Part shown: piece after piece, positions 1 through 5,059 of the stretch
How the letters are laid out: each line of letters starts with the position of its first letter
Position numbering within the stretch: the first letter of the stretch is position 1
Assembly: GCA_002725445.1 (NCBI GenBank)
Contig: PBPD01000032.1
Location: forward strand, 1 to 5,059
Length of the DNA: 5,059 nucleotides
Direction: 5' to 3'
Origin: Rickettsiales bacterium
GTDB taxonomy: Bacteria; Pseudomonadota; Alphaproteobacteria; Rickettsiales; UBA3002
Made by a program: the position numbers and the translations under genes
The notes under the pieces: generated by a model
The model's input: only the letters and a program-made list of their open reading frames with translations
Told to the model about the DNA's origin: nothing
The model's database searches: none

Positions 1-1979
1 ATGTAGTGAATTACATCAGCCATGGCATCGTGAAATACGGCGACTATCTGCCTATGTCTGCTCCGCACAACGAGCATGAAGAAGAAGAGCTGGATGATGG
101 CTCGATTCGCTATAGCAAAGGCGCGACAGGTGCTGGGCTGGGCGAAGGCGTGAAAGTCGAAGAAGACGACAGCAAAGATCCGCTTAAACTTTATTGTGTG
201 AATCTGAATGCGAAAGCCGAATCGGGCAAAACCGATATTTTGATCGGGCGCGAAAGCGAAGTGGAACGCACCATCCAGATTCTGTGCCGCCGCACCAAGA
301 ACAACCCGCTTTATGTGGGTGAAGCGGGCGTAGGCAAGACCGCCATTGCCGAAGGGCTGGCGCTGCGCATTACCCGCAGCGAGGTGCCGGATGTGCTGAA
401 AAATGCTGTCATCTTTGAGCTGGATATGGGCGCATTGCTGGCGGGCACACGTTACCGCGGTGATTTTGAAGAACGCATGAAAGCCGTGCTGAAATCGATT
501 GAGAAATTGCCGAATGCGATTTTGTTCATCGACGAGATTCACACCATCATCGGTGCAGGCTCGACCTCAGGCGGTGCGATGGATGCATGCAACTTGCTTA
601 AGCCGGCACTGGCACGTGGCACCTTGCGTTGCATGGGTTCGACCACCTTCAAGGAATATAATAACCACATCGAGAAAGACCGTGCGCTGGCACGCCGTTT
701 CCAAAAAATCGATGTGTATGAGCCAAGCGTAGATGACACGATCAAAATTCTGCGCGGGTTGAAACCTTATTACGAAGAGCATCACGGGGTGCGTTTCCAG
801 CCAGCGGCCATTAAGGCGGCTGTGGAATTAAGCGCACGCTATATTAACGACCGCAAACTGCCCGACAAAGCCATCGATGTGCTGGACGAGGCAGGCGCAG
901 CACAAACGCTGATCGCCCCATCCAAACGCAAGAAAAGCATTTCGACCAAAGAAATCGAGGATGTGGTGGCCAAAATGGCGCGTATGCCAGCCAAAACCGT
1001 GACCATGGACGATGCCGACACGCTGAAGGCGCTGGAGGATAATCTGAAGCTGGTGGTGTTTGGCCAGAATAAAGCCATCGACGAGCTGGGCGCTGCCGTG
1101 AAAATGGCACGTGCGGGCCTGCGCGATGAGAACAAGCCTATCGGTAATTACCTGTTCACCGGCCCAACCGGCGTCGGTAAAACCGAAGTGGCCACGCAGC
1201 TGGCAAAATCCATGGGTATGGAACTTATTCGCTTCGACATGTCGGAATATATGGAGAAACATTCGGTCTCAGGCCTTATCGGTTCGCCTCCGGGCTATGT
1301 GGGGCACGATCAGGGTGGCCTGCTCACCGACGCCGTCGATAAAACACCGTATGCAGTGGTGCTGCTGGACGAGATTGAAAAAGCCCATCCGGATATTTTC
1401 AACATTCTCCTGCAGGTGATGGATTACGGCAAGCTGACAGACCAGTCAGGTAAAACCGTGAATTTCCGCAATGTGATTCTTATCATGACCTCGAACGCTG
1501 GCGCCGCCGACATTGCCCGCGCCCCTATGGGCTTTGGCAAGAATGACCGTACCGGCGAGGACAAGGACGCGATCAATAAAATGTTCACGCCCGAATTCCG
1601 CAACCGTCTGGATGCGATCATCGGCTTCGATTATCTCACCGCAGATGTCGTCAAACATGTGGTGAACAAATTCATCTACAAGCTGGAATCGCAGCTGGAA
1701 GAGCGCAATGTAACCATTCAGCTCGACGATGCAGCGCTCGATTGGCTGGCCGAAAAGGGCTACGACAAAATGAACGGTGCACGCCCGCTTTCGCGGCTGA
1801 TTGCCGACAAAATCAAGAAGCCACTGGCCGAAGAAGTACTGTTTGGCAAGCTGGTCAAAGGTGGCAGCGTTGTGGTGACCGAAAAGGACAACGAGCTCGC
1901 CTTCAAGATCACCAAGACCAAGCCAAAGAAACGCAAAACCAGCGGCTCGGCCAAAACCAAAACGGCCGAACCCGCATAA
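1..1979 (+). CDS. clpA: ATP-dependent Clp protease ATP-binding subunit ClpA (5' partial)
   Basis: ClpA is a cytosolic hexameric AAA+ unfoldase that feeds substrates, including those delivered by ClpS, to the ClpP peptidase. The frame is open to the left edge (first whole codon at position 3) and reads VVNYISHG, which matches the end of the ClpA N-domain, so roughly 130-140 residues are missing. The GTG at position 6 is an internal valine; residue numbers below count from it. Residues 8-78 form an acidic linker ending in YCVNLN. D1 has Walker A GEAGVGKT (105-112), Walker B acids D176/E177 and an arginine-finger region at R230/R231. D2 has Walker A GPTGVGKT (386-393), Walker B D455/E456, pore tyrosine Y431, R532/R534 in FTPEFRNR and sensor-2 GAR (591-593). 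MGF at 508-510 sits where E. coli ClpA has its ClpP-binding IGL loop, so pairing with ClpP is expected. There is no ClpB/ClpC-type middle coiled coil between D1 and D2. Oddities are G423 and H434 near the D2 pore, and a Lys-rich C-terminal tail. The family assignment is near certain. Confidence 0.97.
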   Translation, partial: VVNYISHGIVKYGDYLPMSAPHNEHEEEELDDGSIRYSKGATGAGLGEGVKVEEDDSKDPLKLYCVNLNAKAESGKTDILIGRESEVERTIQILCRRTKNNPLYVGEAGVGKTAIAEGLALRITRSEVPDVLKNAVIFELDMGALLAGTRYRGDFEERMKAVLKSIEKLPNAILFIDEIHTIIGAGSTSGGAMDACNLLKPALARGTLRCMGSTTFKEYNNHIEKDRALARRFQKIDVYEPSVDDTIKILRGLKPYYEEHHGVRFQPAAIKAAVELSARYINDRKLPDKAIDVLDEAGAAQTLIAPSKRKKSISTKEIEDVVAKMARMPAKTVTMDDADTLKALEDNLKLVVFGQNKAIDELGAAVKMARAGLRDENKPIGNYLFTGPTGVGKTEVATQLAKSMGMELIRFDMSEYMEKHSVSGLIGSPPGYVGHDQGGLLTDAVDKTPYAVVLLDEIEKAHPDIFNILLQVMDYGKLTDQSGKTVNFRNVILIMTSNAGAADIARAPMGFGKNDRTGEDKDAINKMFTPEFRNRLDAIIGFDYLTADVVKHVVNKFIYKLESQLEERNVTIQLDDAALDWLAEKGYDKMNGARPLSRLIADKIKKPLAEEVLFGKLVKGGSVVVTEKDNELAFKITKTKPKKRKTSGSAKTKTAEPA

Positions 1980-2004
1980 GACATAACACCCTCTTAGACA
2001 CAAC

Positions 2005-2035
2005 AAAGCCAGCCTCTCGGGGCTGGCTTTTTGTT
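2005..2035 (+). terminator. Rho-independent terminator after clpA, probably bidirectional
   Basis: A perfect 10-bp stem (AAAGCCAGCC at 2005-2014 pairing with GGCTGGCTTT at 2021-2030) encloses a 6-base loop and runs into a T-rich tail (TTTTTGTT, 2028-2035). It lies 25 bases after the clpA stop codon. Read on the minus strand, the same hairpin is followed by a weaker tract (CTTTGTTGT) and lies 31 bases beyond the stop of the convergent gene at 2067-2597, so it could end both transcripts. Termination should be stronger on the plus strand. Confidence 0.92.
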
Positions 2036-2066
2036 AGCATCTATTATGCACTAGAGGATGCTGTCT

Positions 2067-2597
2067 TTAGTAGCGGCCGAGGCCGTCATCGCTATTGCGG
2101 ATCATTTCTGACAGGCCATGGCCACGTTCTTCCAGCACATCGCCAACCGCGTCCACCTGCGCTGCATTTTGCTGCTCCAGATACTCGCGGTAATCCTGGC
2201 TGATATTAGTCGAACCCGATGCGTATAATTGTCTGTCGACATAATCGGGTTGTGATAAATTCTGGTATATAGTCTGCAATCGACCATCCGACATGCCATG
2301 CACCTGCAGTAGGGCGCTGTAATAAGTATCGTTATAACTGGGAATGCGGCTATCGGGCCCATCTGCCATCTGACGGGTAGAATTGCCCCAGTAACTACGT
2401 TCCGCCAGCACACCTGACAGCACCTCGGACCACTGCCTGCTTTGCTCCCTATCGCCTAAGAAATCACTTGACGCCTGCGTAGTGGCACCTCTTTCCGCTT
2501 GCTCGTACAGCCATACAACCAGATCGTCTGGCATTGATTCTAGCTGCACCCGCATTTGGGCAGTATCCGATCTCCCTTGTCCGTAATCTGGTGCCAT
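2067..2597 (-). CDS. Hypothetical protein, 176 aa, two-module paralogue of its upstream neighbour
   Basis: I do not recognise this protein as a named family. It has no signal peptide and no membrane segment, is rich in Gln, Ser, Asp and Glu, and looks mostly helical and cytosolic. The C-terminal half (residues 80-164) opens with GPDSRIPSYNDTYY and closes with VDAVGDVLEERGHGLSE. This matches the last module of the neighbouring 268-residue protein, which reads GPDRGGASYERNY, then IDAMGDVLNE, then GHGLNE. The N-terminal half (about 3-68) is a more diverged copy ending in EVLSGVLAERS. The ATG is supported by an AGGGGAG ribosome-binding site 7 bases upstream. It is the second gene of a two-gene unit: 12 bases separate it from the stop of the first gene, and its ribosome-binding site overlaps that stop, so translational coupling is likely. 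It ends shortly before the shared terminator at 2005-2035. The paralogy strongly supports a real gene; the function is unknown. Confidence 0.82.
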   Translation of the reverse strand: MAPDYGQGRSDTAQMRVQLESMPDDLVVWLYEQAERGATTQASSDFLGDREQSRQWSEVLSGVLAERSYWGNSTRQMADGPDSRIPSYNDTYYSALLQVHGMSDGRLQTIYQNLSQPDYVDRQLYASGSTNISQDYREYLEQQNAAQVDAVGDVLEERGHGLSEMIRNSDDGLGRY

Positions 2598-3386
2598 GGC
2601 CTAACTCCCCTAGCGGCTTTGTCCTTCTACCTCTGGCGCATTCACGCGCGCCTCCTCGTTCAACCCGTGCCCGTCTGGCGCTTCGTGTTCTAACTCGCTA
2701 CTCTGCAGCTCATTCAGCACATCGCCCATCGCGTCGATGGCGGCATCCATTTGCCTACGCACATCACGAGAGGGATCCATTACAGCACCGGGACTATCAA
2801 AGCGTGCTTCGCGTATAGTCTCGCGCTGGAATTCTTCACTGCTCACCCGCGCCAATTCCTGTTCCAGTTGCTCAGGCGATAGCAATGCGGCCTGACGCAC
2901 CACCGACTCATAATTGCGTTCATAAGAAGCGCCTCCACGATCGGGGCCATCGCCAAACTCAAGCGCAGGCTCATTCAAATCCACGCCACGCGCTCTCAGC
3001 ACGTCGCTGCGCGCATCATAAGCGACGGAGCCTACACCAAGCGGTCCTTGACCTTCATGTATCGTTAGGGAGATTAATTCTCCCACGCCCATAACGCGTG
3101 CCTCCTCAGCCGCACGATGATACCGTGCCTCCGCTCGAGGGCTATAGCCCGCATCTGGCCCAGTAGGATTAACGCTTTGCGTTGCTTCACCGGGGTTGTT
3201 TACATCAATACCGCGCTCATACAACACATCGCGGCGTGCATCTTTTTCTGCCCCGTGGCCTAACCAATCTGGCAGTACATCCATACGCTCTTGTAATTGC
3301 AATGCCCACGTAGGGTCGTTTGACAGTCGCGCACGTGCCTGATCATACACGCTTTGCTCAAAATCATTATAATCCTCGTTGGGGCC
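2106..3386 (-). repeat. Five diverged protein-level repeat modules across two adjacent genes
   Basis: Approximate DNA spans of the modules, in order of translation, are 3192-3386, 2967-3161 and 2703-2948 in the first gene, then 2394-2591 and 2106-2360 in the second. Four open with a GP[D/N] turn and one or two tyrosines; all end in a helix resembling DVLxERG. The repeats are visible only in protein sequence, so they are old duplications rather than recent DNA repeats. Module at 2394-2591 is the least certain, because it lacks the GPD opening and its closing motif is only VLAERS. Confidence 0.7.
2605..2611 (-). promoter_or_regulatory. Ribosome-binding site overlapping the upstream stop codon
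   Basis: On the minus strand this reads AGGGGAG, a strong Shine-Dalgarno sequence 7 bases before the ATG at 2597. Its first two bases are the last two of the TAG stop (2610-2612) of the upstream gene. Ribosomes ending on the first gene would therefore sit on the initiation site of the second, which suggests coupled translation. It also fixes the start of the 176-residue protein. Confidence 0.8.
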
Positions 3387-3416
3387 TCGAGGGTTAGAAT
3401 TTTTTTCGTCCGCCAT
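2610..3416 (-). CDS. Hypothetical protein, 268 aa, with three internal repeat modules
   Basis: I do not recognise this protein. It is acidic and hydrophilic, with no signal peptide, membrane segment, cysteine or obvious catalytic motif, so a cytosolic helical repeat protein is the best structural guess. Three modules are visible. Module 1 (11-75) runs from GPNEDY to DARRDVLYERGIDVNNP. Module 2 (86-150) runs from GPDAGY to DARSDVLRARGVDLNEP. Module 3 (157-238) runs from GPDRGGASY to IDAMGDVLNELQ. The first two closing motifs are exactly 75 residues apart and match at most positions. The tail carries GHGLNEEARVN (249-259 region), resembling GHGLSEMIRNS in the downstream protein. The ATG has an AAGGA ribosome-binding site 8 bases upstream. 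It is first in a two-gene minus-strand unit and is divergent from an exported protease 167 bases away. A binding, scaffold or secreted-effector role is possible, but none can be shown from the sequence. Confidence 0.85.
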   Translation of the reverse strand: MADEKNSNPRGPNEDYNDFEQSVYDQARARLSNDPTWALQLQERMDVLPDWLGHGAEKDARRDVLYERGIDVNNPGEATQSVNPTGPDAGYSPRAEARYHRAAEEARVMGVGELISLTIHEGQGPLGVGSVAYDARSDVLRARGVDLNEPALEFGDGPDRGGASYERNYESVVRQAALLSPEQLEQELARVSSEEFQRETIREARFDSPGAVMDPSRDVRRQMDAAIDAMGDVLNELQSSELEHEAPDGHGLNEEARVNAPEVEGQSR

Positions 3417-3424
3417 GTCACCAT

Positions 3425-3429
3425 TCCTT
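3425..3429 (-). promoter_or_regulatory. Ribosome-binding site of the 268-residue protein
   Basis: The minus strand reads AAGGA here, within TAAGGAATGG, 8 bases before the ATG at 3416. Spacing and sequence are near ideal and support this start. Confidence 0.75.
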
Positions 3430-3439
3430 ATAGCATTTT

Positions 3440-3467
3440 CCTATATCTACCAGATTAGCAGCTGCAA
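3440..3467 (-). promoter_or_regulatory. Candidate sigma70-type promoter for the two-gene unit
   Basis: On the minus strand TTGCAG (3462-3467) is followed after 16 bases by TATAGG (3440-3445). They match 3 of 6 and 4 of 6 consensus positions. The location, just upstream of the ribosome-binding site at 3425-3429, is right, but the match is modest and this is inference. The -35 element lies inside the inverted repeat at 3453-3469. Confidence 0.3.
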
Positions 3468-3469
3468 TC
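3453..3469. repeat. Inverted repeat GATT-A-GCAGCTGC-AATC, possible operator
   Basis: A perfect 8-bp palindrome GCAGCTGC (3458-3465) is flanked by GATT and AATC, giving 8-bp arms with one extra A on the left. It overlaps the candidate -35 element of the minus-strand unit, a position where a repressor or activator could act. No known operator consensus is recognised. Confidence 0.35.
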
Positions 3470-3534
3470 TTAAAAAAGGGTGAAGGTTTTATGACATTCT
3501 TCAAGCACTTATCGTGGCAACCATTAATCACTTC

Positions 3535-3564
3535 TTCATATTTGCTTGCTAGACTAGGTAAAAA
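3535..3564 (+). promoter_or_regulatory. Candidate promoter for the serine protease
   Basis: TTCATA (3535-3540) and TAAAAA (3559-3564), 18 bases apart, each match 4 of 6 sigma70 consensus positions. Transcription would begin near 3571, giving a very short leader before the ATG at 3584. This is inference from weak matches, helped by the inverted repeat that overlaps the -10 element. Confidence 0.28.
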
Positions 3565-3570
3565 TACCTA
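3555..3570. repeat. Perfect inverted repeat TAGGTA-AAAA-TACCTA, possible operator
   Basis: Two perfect 6-base arms (3555-3560 and 3565-3570) surround AAAA. The site lies 13 bases before the protease ATG and overlaps its candidate -10 element, a classic location for a repressor site. It is too AT-rich and lacks a following T-run, so it is not a terminator. The binding factor, if any, is unknown. Confidence 0.45.
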
Positions 3571-3583
3571 ACACAAGAGCATC

Positions 3584-4339
3584 ATGATTTTTCTTCGCAC
3601 CCTCTCCCTAACGGCCATCCTTGCATTATGCGTGTCTTTTTCCGCGCAATCGCAACAGCAATACCGCAAAGTGCTGCAACATTTCTCTTCCGGTACCGGG
3701 TTTTTTGTCAGCAAAAACGGTTATGTCATCACCAACGAACATGTGATTCGCGAATGCCAGTCTGGACATGCCATACAGCTTAAAGGTGCTGTACAAGCCG
3801 AAGCACGCCTGATTGCAACGGATGTATCCAATGATCTGGCGCTATTGCGTGCCAACAGTTATGCACCCAATGTCGCACGCTTGCGTGGCACCGCTAGCGT
3901 GATCAATCGGGGCGAGGATGTACTGGTGATGGGCTATCCGCTGGATGCTGCGGTCACAGGCACCTACCGCATCGCACAGGCGCAAGTCATCGATCTAATT
4001 GGCCCAACAGGCGAGCCCAACTGGCTGCAATTCACCGATTCTGCCCAAAAGGGCAATAGCGGTGGGCCCTTGCTTGATCCTGCTGGCAACGTCATTGGCG
4101 TAGTATCAGGCAAAACGCAATTGTTCGCTTATGACCGCCGTTCCAACCGCAATATTACCATTTCCAGCTCCGACGTGGCCGTCACACTCGAACCGCTGAA
4201 GAAATTCCTGCGACGTTATAATGTGAAGTATGAACGCAGCCAAACCTTCATTCAAAAAATTCCCAGCCTGATTGAACGCACCGCGCGCGGTTTTGTCGTA
4301 CAAGTACGATGTGTCACGGGTGAAGAATATATCAGCTAA
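3584..4339 (+). CDS. Exported trypsin-like serine protease (S1 / HtrA-like fold, no PDZ)
   Basis: This is a 251-residue chymotrypsin-fold protease of the HtrA-related type. The N terminus (1 to about 23) is a signal peptide: an Arg at position 5, a hydrophobic core TLSLTAILALCVSF, then SAQS before QQQ, so the mature enzyme should be periplasmic or secreted. The triad is complete: H53 in TNEHVI, D84 in SNDLALL and S159 in GNSGGPL. GTGFFVSKNGYVITNEHV and the MGYP and VIGVVSGK segments are also typical. There is no PDZ domain; the C terminus (about 200-251) is a short extension ending in VQVRCVTGEEYIS. Mature cysteines C58 and C243 might form a disulfide. The ATG is the only start available, since an in-frame TAA lies at 3569-3571; a weak AAGAG ribosome-binding site is 4 bases upstream. 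It is divergent from the repeat-protein genes and convergent with the MotB gene. Substrate is unknown; stress-related quality control or processing of a specific partner are both possible. Confidence 0.9.
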   Translation: MIFLRTLSLTAILALCVSFSAQSQQQYRKVLQHFSSGTGFFVSKNGYVITNEHVIRECQSGHAIQLKGAVQAEARLIATDVSNDLALLRANSYAPNVARLRGTASVINRGEDVLVMGYPLDAAVTGTYRIAQAQVIDLIGPTGEPNWLQFTDSAQKGNSGGPLLDPAGNVIGVVSGKTQLFAYDRRSNRNITISSSDVAVTLEPLKKFLRRYNVKYERSQTFIQKIPSLIERTARGFVVQVRCVTGEEYIS

Positions 4340-4375
4340 GGCCTACTTCCTAAGGCGCTATTGTTTGGCGTCTGT

Positions 4376-5059
4376 TTATTCCAACGCGCCAGCAGGCGTG
4401 TCATCCACAAAGGGGTCCATCTCTTCCTGCGTCAGCCCTTGCTTTGGGGCTTCAGGCGCTGCTTCTGGCTCTTCAGCCTTAGGTTGCTCAGGTGGTTCGT
4501 AGCTAGGCGGACGCTGCGACGGCAGGCTACCCGCCTCATCGCGCAATCGCTCATCCTCACGCAATTTCTCGATACGCTCTCCACGTGTTTTGCTGTTATC
4601 CTGCGATGGGCGCACGCGCGGCACCGACAACAAGTCACGCGTCGCAGGCAGATAGCCGGGTGCCAGCTTCATATGGCTACCACGCAGCAAAATAATGGTG
4701 ATCCGGCGGTTACGAGCCGAGGCAGGCTGGTCTGGCAATAGCAGGTCAGTGGCGGCCTTACCCTGCACCTTTTTAGGTCGCTCAGGGCTCACCCCTGCTT
4801 TAATCAGGAAACGCCGCGCGGCGTTGGCGCGATCGGCCGACAATTCCCAATTGCCGTAATTTGCCTTATTATAAGGCGTGGCATCCGTATGCCCGGTCAC
4901 CGAGATAAAGTTCGGCATCAATTCAATCAAGCGCGCCATTTTCGACAAGGTACGCTGACCAAACTCGGTCAGCACCGTGCCACCCGGCTCAAACATCGGA
5001 TAACGCTCAGAATCCACCACCTCAAGCTTCAATCCCTCAGGGGTCTGCTCAACGATAAT
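4376..5059 (-). CDS. motB: Flagellar motor protein MotB, OmpA-like C-terminal region (5' partial)
   Basis: MotB anchors the MotA/MotB stator to peptidoglycan around the flagellar motor. The frame is open to the right edge and begins IIVEQTPEGLKLEVVDSE, a MotB-like lead into the OmpA/MotB domain. The N-terminal cytoplasmic tail, transmembrane helix with its proton-carrying Asp, and plug lie outside the window. TTG at 5030-5032 is internal, not a start; numbering below counts from it. The peptidoglycan-binding domain shows RYPMF (10-14), TGHTDATPY (46-54), NWELSADRAN (61-70) and RNRRITIILLR (107-117), with D50 and R68 at the expected ligand-binding positions. About 100 residues follow the domain: a charged segment and then a Pro/Glu-rich, probably disordered tail. 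The stop lies 36 bases from the convergent protease stop. motA would be expected upstream, beyond the right edge. A different OmpA-family protein is less likely given the EQTPEGL lead-in. Confidence 0.9.
   Translation of the reverse strand: MIVEQTPEGLKLEVVDSERYPMFEPGGTVLTEFGQRTLSKMARLIELMPNFISVTGHTDATPYNKANYGNWELSADRANAARRFLIKAGVSPERPKKVQGKAATDLLLPDQPASARNRRITIILLRGSHMKLAPGYLPATRDLLSVPRVRPSQDNSKTRGERIEKLREDERLRDEAGSLPSQRPPSYEPPEQPKAEEPEAAPEAPKQGLTQEEMDPFVDDTPAGALE

Noticed and set aside
6..8. GTG as the start codon of ClpA
   Set aside because: The frame is open upstream and VVNYISHG matches the internal end of the ClpA N-domain, so this is an internal valine in a gene cut by the window edge.
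828..1262. 144-codon open frame antisense to clpA
   Set aside because: It lies wholly inside the conserved ClpA coding sequence and shows no recognisable domain; it is a shadow of codon bias.
1446..2006. 186-codon antisense open frame at the end of clpA
   Set aside because: It overlaps conserved D2 coding sequence and begins at the terminator hairpin; its composition reflects the opposite strand.
2036..2062. AGCATC ... GATGCT inverted repeat as a second terminator
   Set aside because: Only six base pairs around a 15-base loop and no T-run on either strand; probably chance.
1742..2203. 153-codon plus-strand open frame crossing the clpA end
   Set aside because: It runs through the clpA 3' end, the terminator and the antisense of the 176-residue gene; no domain or ribosome-binding site supports it.
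3481..3503. TGAAG ... CTTCA inverted repeat in the divergent region
   Set aside because: Five-base arms separated by 13 bases are expected by chance in a region this size.
3620..3640. Lipoprotein signal at C16 of the serine protease
   Set aside because: The residue before the Cys is Leu (LALC), which does not fit a lipobox needing a small residue at -1; an ordinary signal peptide with cleavage near SAQS is more likely.
4361..4741. 126-codon plus-strand open frame opposite motB
   Set aside because: It is antisense to conserved OmpA/MotB coding sequence and its Arg/Leu-rich translation resembles no protein.
5030..5032. TTG as the start of the MotB-like protein
   Set aside because: The upstream codons in frame encode IIVEQTPEG, which is conserved MotB sequence, so the gene continues past the right edge.

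Overview
The window looks like part of an alphaproteobacterial chromosome of moderate GC. The taxonomic guess rests on the ClpA: its interdomain linker ends in a YCVNLN-type motif and its D2 domain carries an MGF loop, both of which I recall from alphaproteobacterial ClpA proteins. The partial MotB-type flagellar motor protein at the other end fits a motile Gram-negative cell. The lineage is inference; no rRNA or other marker gene is present.

Layout from left to right: (1) positions 1-1979, plus strand, most of ClpA, the AAA+ unfoldase of the ClpAP protease, missing its N-terminal domain at the window edge; (2) positions 2005-2035, a strong hairpin-plus-T-run terminator that probably serves both convergent transcripts; (3) positions 2067-3416, minus strand, a tight two-gene unit encoding unrecognised, apparently cytosolic proteins of 268 and 176 residues; (4) positions 3417-3583, a 167-base divergent promoter region with two inverted repeats; (5) positions 3584-4339, plus strand, a small exported trypsin-like serine protease with an intact His/Asp/Ser triad and no PDZ domain; (6) positions 4376-5059, minus strand, the C-terminal part of a MotB-type stator protein running off the right edge. 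No stretch over 300 bases lacks a gene, and I saw no tRNA, rRNA, CRISPR array or mobile element.

The most unusual content is the two-gene unit at 2067-3416. Both proteins appear to be built from the same 65-85 residue module, which opens with a GP[D/N] linker followed by tyrosines and closes with a helix of the form DVLxERG. I count three modules in the first protein and two in the second, and both proteins end in a similar GHGL[N/S]E tail. The genes are therefore probably tandem paralogues. I know of no named family that fits. They are divergently transcribed from the exported protease, so shared regulation is possible, but nothing in the sequence proves a functional link. ClpA and MotB are ordinary housekeeping and motility genes, apart from some substitutions in the ClpA D2 pore region.
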